NCBI GenBank assembly: GCA_020186115.1
Contig: WSYJ01000060.1
Location: 1,240,001 to 1,304,000, forward strand
Direction of reading: 5' to 3'
Length of the DNA stretch: 64,000 nt
DNA from: Histomonas meleagridis
Taxonomy: Eukaryota; Parabasalia; Tritrichomonadida; Dientamoebidae
How positions within the stretch are numbered: position 1 is the stretch's first letter; each line of letters opens with the position of its first letter. The position numbers and the translations under genes were made by a program. A model generated the notes under the pieces. The model made no database searches, had not been told where the DNA came from, and saw only the letters and a program-made list of their open reading frames with translations. This document shows, in pieces, positions 58,804 through 64,000 of this stretch.

Positions 58804-59475
58804 ATGAGTTCAAATTATAACGTTATTTCTATCGTTGTCAGATCTACAATGTCATTACAGGAGGAAAATATCAATCATTTAAACAAATCTTCTAACGAGG
58901 AAGAAGAATATGAACCACTACCTGACATGACTGCTGAAGAAATAATGACTGATATTTCTGATATCGATGCAACAATAATCGCTGTAAGATTTGATCCACA
59001 AATAGAACCAGACCAAATCATCGACCAGCTATCAAAACTAATGGAAAGAAGAAATAGGTTACAAGAACATCTCCAAAATGTAAAGGCAACAGAACTTAAA
59101 AAATTCATAGAATCTTTACAGCTGAATGAATTACAATTAAAACCATTTTATCCATCTCAAAATAGGTGCAAACTTCAGGTTAATGATAAAAAGGTCAAAA
59201 AATTAATGCAGATGCCACCTATCCAGAATAATACTTTTGACAAGGTATTCCGAACTTTCTTTGGAAAGAAACAAGAAGAGAGGCCATATACCGAAGTAGA
59301 ACAACTTTCAGATCAGTATCAGTATCATATTCACAATTTAAGACAAAGTTTATATGAAGAAAGCGAGCACTACAAGCGCAAGAAATATTTATCTCCGGAA
59401 GATACAGCGTTAAAACTTCGAATAGAATCAGAATTAGTTGAAATAGATAAGTTCGACAGAACTAAAAGGAAATAA
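58804..59475 (+). CDS. charged coiled-coil-like protein, function unknown
   Basis: A 223-residue hydrophilic protein from an ATG. A second ATG at MSLQEENINHLNK, 15 codons on, is an equally good start. Acidic N-terminus (NEEEEYEPLPDMTAEEIM), then predicted long helices (QLSKLMERRNRLQEHLQNVK) and a basic C-terminus ending TKRK. No signal or membrane helices, and no family recognised. AACCG at 58763-58767 lies 37 bases upstream. Same strand as the preceding gene with an 83 bp gap. Confidence 0.72.
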   Translation: MSSNYNVISIVVRSTMSLQEENINHLNKSSNEEEEYEPLPDMTAEEIMTDISDIDATIIAVRFDPQIEPDQIIDQLSKLMERRNRLQEHLQNVKATELKKFIESLQLNELQLKPFYPSQNRCKLQVNDKKVKKLMQMPPIQNNTFDKVFRTFFGKKQEERPYTEVEQLSDQYQYHIHNLRQSLYEESEHYKRKKYLSPEDTALKLRIESELVEIDKFDRTKRK

Positions 59476-59704
59476 AATGTATTTTAATCAAAATTTTAAT
59501 TAACGGAAATAATTGTTGCAATTGTGTGCACACTACGTAGTGCTTAGATTTAAGTGAAGAAATAAAATTTACAAATTATGTTTTTTGATAACATCGCTTT
59601 TTTAGCCACCACACTTAATATGAGTTTCTCTCTTTGTTAAAGATATTTGGAAAAAAATTTATTTTGCAGATTTTTTATACTCTAAAAATCATTTTTAAAA
59701 AAAC

Positions 59705-59710
59705 AAAAAA
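59705..59710 (-). terminator. oligo-T Pol III terminator of tRNA-Ser
   Basis: Six T on the minus strand directly after the tRNA discriminator base, followed one base later by a longer T run: a standard RNA polymerase III stop. Confidence 0.7.
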
Positions 59711-59792
59711 CGACACGAACCAGATTCGAACTGATGAGGGATAAACCCATGGGGACTCAAATCCCACGCCTTAACCACTCGGCCATCGTGCC
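59711..59792 (-). tRNA. tRNA-Ser (anticodon TGA)
   Basis: An 82-nt class II tRNA. Acceptor GGCACGA pairs with TCGTGTC (one G-T). The D arm carries the A box TGGCCGAGTGGTTAAGG. The anticodon loop TTTGAGT gives TGA, decoding UCA serine. The variable arm is long (GGG TTTA TCCC), and the T arm holds TTCGAAT. Discriminator G is as in serine tRNAs. The base pair closing the anticodon loop is A-C, an unusual mismatch. No intron and no encoded CCA. Confidence 0.93.
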
Positions 59793-59851
59793 ATACAATT
59801 TTTATAAAAATTTCATCTAATTAATATCAAATTATCAATATATCTCGAACA

Positions 59852-59890
59852 TTCGTTTTTGAACAAGAAGTAATTGATATTAACGATATA
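59852..59890 (+). pseudogene. ankyrin repeat scrap
   Basis: Thirteen codons read FVFEQEVIDINDI, resembling the LLEQEGIDINA end of the ankyrin cassettes at 15.5 and 52-53 kb. Very short, so only suggestive. Confidence 0.2.
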
Positions 59891-59951
59891 GCTTCATATA
59901 AGAAAATTAAAAAATTAACACCATAATAATATATTTATTACAAATTTTCTT

Positions 59952-62921
59952 CTAAAATTCCGTTATAGCTTCGTCCTCAAACAACTCAGCTGGACCAGCG
60001 AGCCCATAAATTTCTGTCATTTCTCTTTGTTCAATCTCTTCATTATATAACTCCACATCATGTTCTGAAACTTTCTTAATTCCAATTAAGAACCCTCTTA
60101 ATATTTCTTTAAATTCTCCATAATTGGTTGAAGTCATAATTAAAGCTCTCGAAAATTCCAACAGTTCATTTTTTTCGTAAGTCGGATAAACGGTCGTCAA
60201 CTTTTGTGTCAATTCATTTGCCAAATAATTCTCAGAATTTTCAATGTCACAAATCAGAACTTTATGCGAATGAATTAACAGAAACAAATGTTGTAAAGTT
60301 CTCGAAATTGAGGAAAACAAAAACTTATGAGAACGATCAGTCATCACAGAAAACAGTTCATAAACTATTGAAATAAAAAAGTTGTTGTAAAAATTCTTTT
60401 TGAATTCTTCGTCTTGATTAAGATCGACTTCGCTAATAATATTTGAAACACAATTGAAAGCGATTGTTGAAATGTTGTTGGTAGGATGTGATACGCCCCA
60501 TAAAAGACAATTTAACAACATTGAAAATATGTCAAGTTGAAATGTGCCAAAAGTCGAAAATATTTTTGTTAAAACATTCGAAATCAATTTGAAGTATGAA
60601 AGTCGAATGTCAGGGAAATCATCAAAGTTTTCTTTTATCATATCAAATGTTGGTTGAATAATGTTATTAAATAAGTCATTTATGTACATGTTAAAGTCAT
60701 TCCCCAATTTTATCACCAACGTGGTGAAACAGTCGATGATTTGATGAAAACGAAAGATTGGATTCGACTGATTATAATCACTAAATAAAAATCCAATTAT
60801 TGCATTGTTAAGTTCTGAACGTGGATTAGCTTCGAAAAACGAGTTAAATAATTCGAGTAAGATCGATTTTGTACGAATTAGATTTGGATGTCCATTTAAT
60901 AAATGAATTTGACTGGTATAAAAAGTACAGAGTTCAATAGTTTGTTGTACAATTTCAATCATTTGTGGATAATATGCAAAATCAGAAATTAAAAATATCG
61001 TCGAAAATATATGTATCGGAAAATTGACTTCCATGGAAATCCGATCATCACAACAATTCTCTGGATTAAGATCTTGCTTAAACTGTCCCCAAATTTGAAG
61101 TGGCAAAATTAAAAGTTTAGAGATAAAAATTGGCTTATCAAAATTGTTAGGATGGAACTTAATAAGTGTGGCAATTGATTCGTATAATATTGGTACGGAT
61201 GTCATTGGGAGTTGTTTGGATATAATTGAAATGTTATCAAGATATTCAATAAGAAATGTTTTTTGTTGTCCTGGATGAATTTGCAAAAGTGGTTTATAAC
61301 ATCGACTAACAATAGTTTTAAGTATATTAACTGTCATTATTTGGAGTGGCGGATATTTAACTTGAAGAAATATGGTCATCTTATCTGTAAGTTGTTTAAG
61401 AATTGGCCAATTATGAAATAGAAAACGTGGATATACCGAAGAAACAAACATATAACAACCACACACTAATGCTTTACATTCTTCATTTTGTTGTAAATCA
61501 ATATACTTGACAATAGTTTCTAAACAATTCCAAACAAATGATTGTTCCTTACTAATAGGGAATGAACCTGATATTGATCCAATTGCCCAAGAAGCTCTTA
61601 AAATGTCGTTAATATTTTGTGCATTATTAAGATATTCTAAAAGAAATTGTTCCATACTATCACGTGATAAGTTCGAAAAACAAACAAGTGTAGAACGCAT
61701 ATTTTCATAAAATTCTGATTCTTGAGCTTCTTCGAAATCATTCGGCAAAAGTGGCGAAAACTCGGGCGGTTTTGCCATTTTTTGAATGAAAATACGTTGC
61801 AGCTGATATATCATCTCTGGCGGTGGCTTTACTTTGTGTTGCTCAAGAAAAAAGATCTTAGAAAGATTTAACCAATATTCGACAGCTCTCTTCAATGAAT
61901 CATGTTCTGCTGATATTGTTAATTGTATATACCACGCAAGTGCAAGTGAAGCAGATTCTGTCAAAATGCCTAAAAGAAGTACAGAATGATCTAAAGTCAA
62001 AAAATGCCCCAACGTTATTATCAATTGATTCATATATTGTTCTGTTTGATATACATCTGTAATGACATTATTTTCTCCAAGTGTACGTTGAATCATACCA
62101 ATTAAGATATCAAAAACTTGGCGTATGTTTTTATTATCTGCTTCACATTGACTTATGGATTCAAAACATAAAAGAACTTCATATCTGAAATTTGGGTTTG
62201 GAAAAAGATTAGTAACCATATGTTGGCAAAGAGGAGATTGGATAATTAAGCTCAAGTCTATCCATCGTAAATAATGAGATAATGTTATTAAGGTCTGTTT
62301 CATTAACTCAACATCAGAATCTTGTTTCATTAATTCTTCTATAAATGAAAAAATAAGACTAAAATCATTATCAAGTGCTCTTGATAATTCACTTTGTCGA
62401 TTACTACTAATCATTTCATCTGAATACTCATGAACTTCTTCTAACAAAAGTGAGAGTATTGAAAGTCCATTAAGTGCACTACTTCTCGTCATCTTACATG
62501 CTTGAAGAAAATCGTGCATAAAGCTAGGCCAATTCATAGGCCATTCATTTTTTAATATTACTATTAAAACTTTATTTGCTGCTGAAAGAAGTTGTGGTGA
62601 AAATGATTCGTTACTCCAACTGAAAACTAAATCAAAATAAAATTTTTTGAAAAATTGTTTTTGTTCTTCTGGAAGTATTGACCAATATTTTTGTGCGCCA
62701 TCTGAAAATAATCCCAATGCAATAAATCTAGATTGCATGTTCTGTGAATTTGCGACAATCTGTTGTGAAACAATCCAAGCGTCTGATCTTTGCTGAAATT
62801 TTAATAATGCTTCATGTGCCTCAATACCAATTTGTTCATTACAGGCTGCAAAAAGGTGATGGACAATTTCGTCAAAGAGCTCAACATCTATTGGCATTCC
62901 TTCCTGCAAAAACTGTTCCAT
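59952..62921 (-). CDS. exportin-1 (CRM1) nuclear export receptor
   Basis: A 989-residue HEAT-repeat protein. The N-terminal third has the CRM1 sequence pattern: ANKVLIVILKNEWPMNWPSF followed by HDFLQACKMTRSSALNGLSI and LSLLLEEVHEYS, matching the XPO1 region around the QEWPKHWPTF motif. Exportin-1 carries leucine-rich NES cargo with RanGTP out of the nucleus. Somewhat shorter than animal XPO1 (about 1070). The acidic C-terminal end (ELFEDEAITEF) fits the family. Starts at an ATG; a GACCG string lies just upstream. Confidence 0.9.
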   Translation of the reverse strand: MEQFLQEGMPIDVELFDEIVHHLFAACNEQIGIEAHEALLKFQQRSDAWIVSQQIVANSQNMQSRFIALGLFSDGAQKYWSILPEEQKQFFKKFYFDLVFSWSNESFSPQLLSAANKVLIVILKNEWPMNWPSFMHDFLQACKMTRSSALNGLSILSLLLEEVHEYSDEMISSNRQSELSRALDNDFSLIFSFIEELMKQDSDVELMKQTLITLSHYLRWIDLSLIIQSPLCQHMVTNLFPNPNFRYEVLLCFESISQCEADNKNIRQVFDILIGMIQRTLGENNVITDVYQTEQYMNQLIITLGHFLTLDHSVLLLGILTESASLALAWYIQLTISAEHDSLKRAVEYWLNLSKIFFLEQHKVKPPPEMIYQLQRIFIQKMAKPPEFSPLLPNDFEEAQESEFYENMRSTLVCFSNLSRDSMEQFLLEYLNNAQNINDILRASWAIGSISGSFPISKEQSFVWNCLETIVKYIDLQQNEECKALVCGCYMFVSSVYPRFLFHNWPILKQLTDKMTIFLQVKYPPLQIMTVNILKTIVSRCYKPLLQIHPGQQKTFLIEYLDNISIISKQLPMTSVPILYESIATLIKFHPNNFDKPIFISKLLILPLQIWGQFKQDLNPENCCDDRISMEVNFPIHIFSTIFLISDFAYYPQMIEIVQQTIELCTFYTSQIHLLNGHPNLIRTKSILLELFNSFFEANPRSELNNAIIGFLFSDYNQSNPIFRFHQIIDCFTTLVIKLGNDFNMYINDLFNNIIQPTFDMIKENFDDFPDIRLSYFKLISNVLTKIFSTFGTFQLDIFSMLLNCLLWGVSHPTNNISTIAFNCVSNIISEVDLNQDEEFKKNFYNNFFISIVYELFSVMTDRSHKFLFSSISRTLQHLFLLIHSHKVLICDIENSENYLANELTQKLTTVYPTYEKNELLEFSRALIMTSTNYGEFKEILRGFLIGIKKVSEHDVELYNEEIEQREMTEIYGLAGPAELFEDEAITEF

Positions 62922-63004
62922 ATTTTGAACAAACGGTCACCAAATGTCATGTAAAGCATTCAATCATAAATTTAAAAAATTTCAATACCTGGGAGACGTT
63001 TACT

Positions 63005-63907
63005 TCACTTCATTACTCTTCCTGTGATTGTGCGGCGAACCTTTTGCTTAGGCTCTGGCTTGGCAGCATCGAGGATCTTAAGCATCATTGTTGTCCTTGC
63101 ACGCATCTTTTGGTGCATAAAGGCTTTGGCACATTTGATGTGGTAATGAAGATAATCACGGAACATTGGAAGGTAGAATGAAATGTCTTCTCTCTTTCGT
63201 TCTGAAAGTTGGGCCGCTTGAAGACTGATTGTAACATATGCATACATGTTCTTGTCCTTGGTTGGAAGATCAAATGCGCCTAAATCAGCTGGTGGATCAT
63301 TGGAATATGTAACAATGGGAGCATTCTTAACACGTGTTCGAGCTGCTGCAAGTTCTTGGAAGAAAACTCCTGCAATAATTTTATCTCCTGGATCGCTGAA
63401 ACGAATTGAAAATGTTGCTGCTGCTCCTTGAGATGTTGGGGTTATAAAGTAGCTTTCCATTGTTGACCTACGGAAAGGAATTTCGAATGGTGCGAAGTTT
63501 GCCTTAGCTGTGACTTGTTCGGCGACAAAAATAATTGGAGCACCTAATACATAAGCCTTCATCCTAGAAGCAAGTGTGATCATTTCTTTTTGCTCCTTTT
63601 CGTTCATTTGAGTGAGGTTAAATTGAATTGCATGAGTATATTTGATGGCACCTTTTGCTTTTGGTTCGATCTTATACTTACCATAGTACTTTTCATAGGC
63701 TTCTTGAGCACCATACTCATCAAGCTCTTGAGCACAGGCAATGTACATGTCAACTTCGATGTTGTTTGTCTTTTTATCAACATGAAGACGGAATTTAACA
63801 CCATCGAAGTCGCAAAATAGGTACTCACCTGAAAGCTTTTCGTGTGGCATAAGGCTTCGTTCGAGAAGGTTCCTGAGAATTGCTGATTCAAACTCGAGAA
63901 TGATCAT
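63005..63907 (-). CDS. ARPC2: ARPC2, Arp2/3 complex subunit 2 (p34-Arc)
   Basis: A 300-residue protein matching ARPC2 along its length. It starts MIILEFESAILRNLLER; the centre has CDFDGVKFRLHVD and GVFFQELAAARTRVKNAP. The C-terminal block FRDYLHYHIKCAKAFMHQKM then RARTTMMLKILDAAKPE and TITGRVMK is nearly the animal sequence. ARPC2 and ARPC4 form the core of the Arp2/3 complex, which nucleates branched actin filaments; trichomonads use this for amoeboid spreading. Full length with a normal ATG. Confidence 0.97.
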   Translation of the reverse strand: MIILEFESAILRNLLERSLMPHEKLSGEYLFCDFDGVKFRLHVDKKTNNIEVDMYIACAQELDEYGAQEAYEKYYGKYKIEPKAKGAIKYTHAIQFNLTQMNEKEQKEMITLASRMKAYVLGAPIIFVAEQVTAKANFAPFEIPFRRSTMESYFITPTSQGAAATFSIRFSDPGDKIIAGVFFQELAAARTRVKNAPIVTYSNDPPADLGAFDLPTKDKNMYAYVTISLQAAQLSERKREDISFYLPMFRDYLHYHIKCAKAFMHQKMRARTTMMLKILDAAKPEPKQKVRRTITGRVMK

Positions 63908-64000
63908 TTGGAATTCCCTAAATAAAGTAAATTTATCTCAAAAATTGGGAACAACCGCTTATTCAAATGTGACATGTAAAACATTTCCCTTCCGTCTGCA
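63908..64000 (-). promoter_or_regulatory. ARPC2 upstream region with CGGTT element
   Basis: AACCG on the plus strand at 63953-63957 (CGGTT in gene orientation, in GCGGTTGTTCCC) lies 46 bases before the ATG. The window ends here. Confidence 0.3.

Overview
The window looks like nuclear DNA of a trichomonad parabasalid protist, most like the Tritrichomonas/Trichomonas group. It is very AT-rich, densely coded on both strands and nearly intron-free. It carries the families typical of that group: BspA-type leucine-rich-repeat surface proteins, DUF3447 plus ankyrin proteins, a beta-helix adhesin-like membrane protein, and many kinases. The single intron I can support has the trichomonad signature (GTATGT at the 5' end, ACTAACACATAG at the 3' end). 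Species is not resolved by reading alone.

Layout. 1-6.1 kb: the 3' part of a DUSP/Ubl-type ubiquitin protease, a broken surface-protein remnant, a helical-repeat protein, and a free-standing HIRA C-terminal-like protein. 6.5-11.2 kb: a 1569-residue helical protein, possibly spastizin-like. 11.5-17.5 kb: three tandem paralogues of a lineage-specific seven-pass membrane family, interrupted by a DUF3447/ankyrin locus. 18-22.5 kb: a giant BspA-like LRR protein. 22.7-29.2 kb: a CDK-like kinase with DFD in place of DFG, eIF1, an ABCA half-transporter, and a two-exon polytopic membrane protein. 29.5-39.1 kb: a USP7-type protease, TRAPPC4, a TKL kinase with an armadillo-like tail, a small LRR protein and a beta-helix surface protein. 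39.1-39.5 kb: a 96-97 bp minisatellite. 39.6-51 kb: a helical-repeat protein, a TM9SF-like nonaspanin, a second membrane-anchored BspA-like protein, a RAD17 clamp-loader ATPase and a NEK kinase. 51.1-53.7 kb: a second DUF3447 gene followed by an array of ankyrin cassettes. 54.7-64 kb: a helical protein, an orphan MCM2 N-terminal fragment, two trichomonad-type unknowns, tRNA-Ser(TGA), exportin-1 and ARPC2.

Most genes are unrelated housekeeping or signalling functions (deubiquitination, nuclear export, vesicle tethering, actin nucleation, checkpoint, translation initiation). They are interspersed with lineage-specific surface and ankyrin genes, and I see no operon-like logic.

The most unusual structure is the ankyrin array. 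After an intact DUF3447 open frame come eight blocks of exactly 90 bp, each one open ankyrin repeat, plus a final 78 bp block with a stop. They are separated by conserved AT-rich spacers of 80-81 or 63 bp that break the frame or contain stops. The same spacer occurs at 15.5-15.8 kb, and a decayed copy lies at 49.3-49.6 kb. The spacers behave like introns but do not fit GT-AG splicing. The other leads are the orphan MCM2 and HIRA pieces, the DFD kinase without an ATG, the classical intron, and a recurrent CGGTT/AACCG element near start codons.
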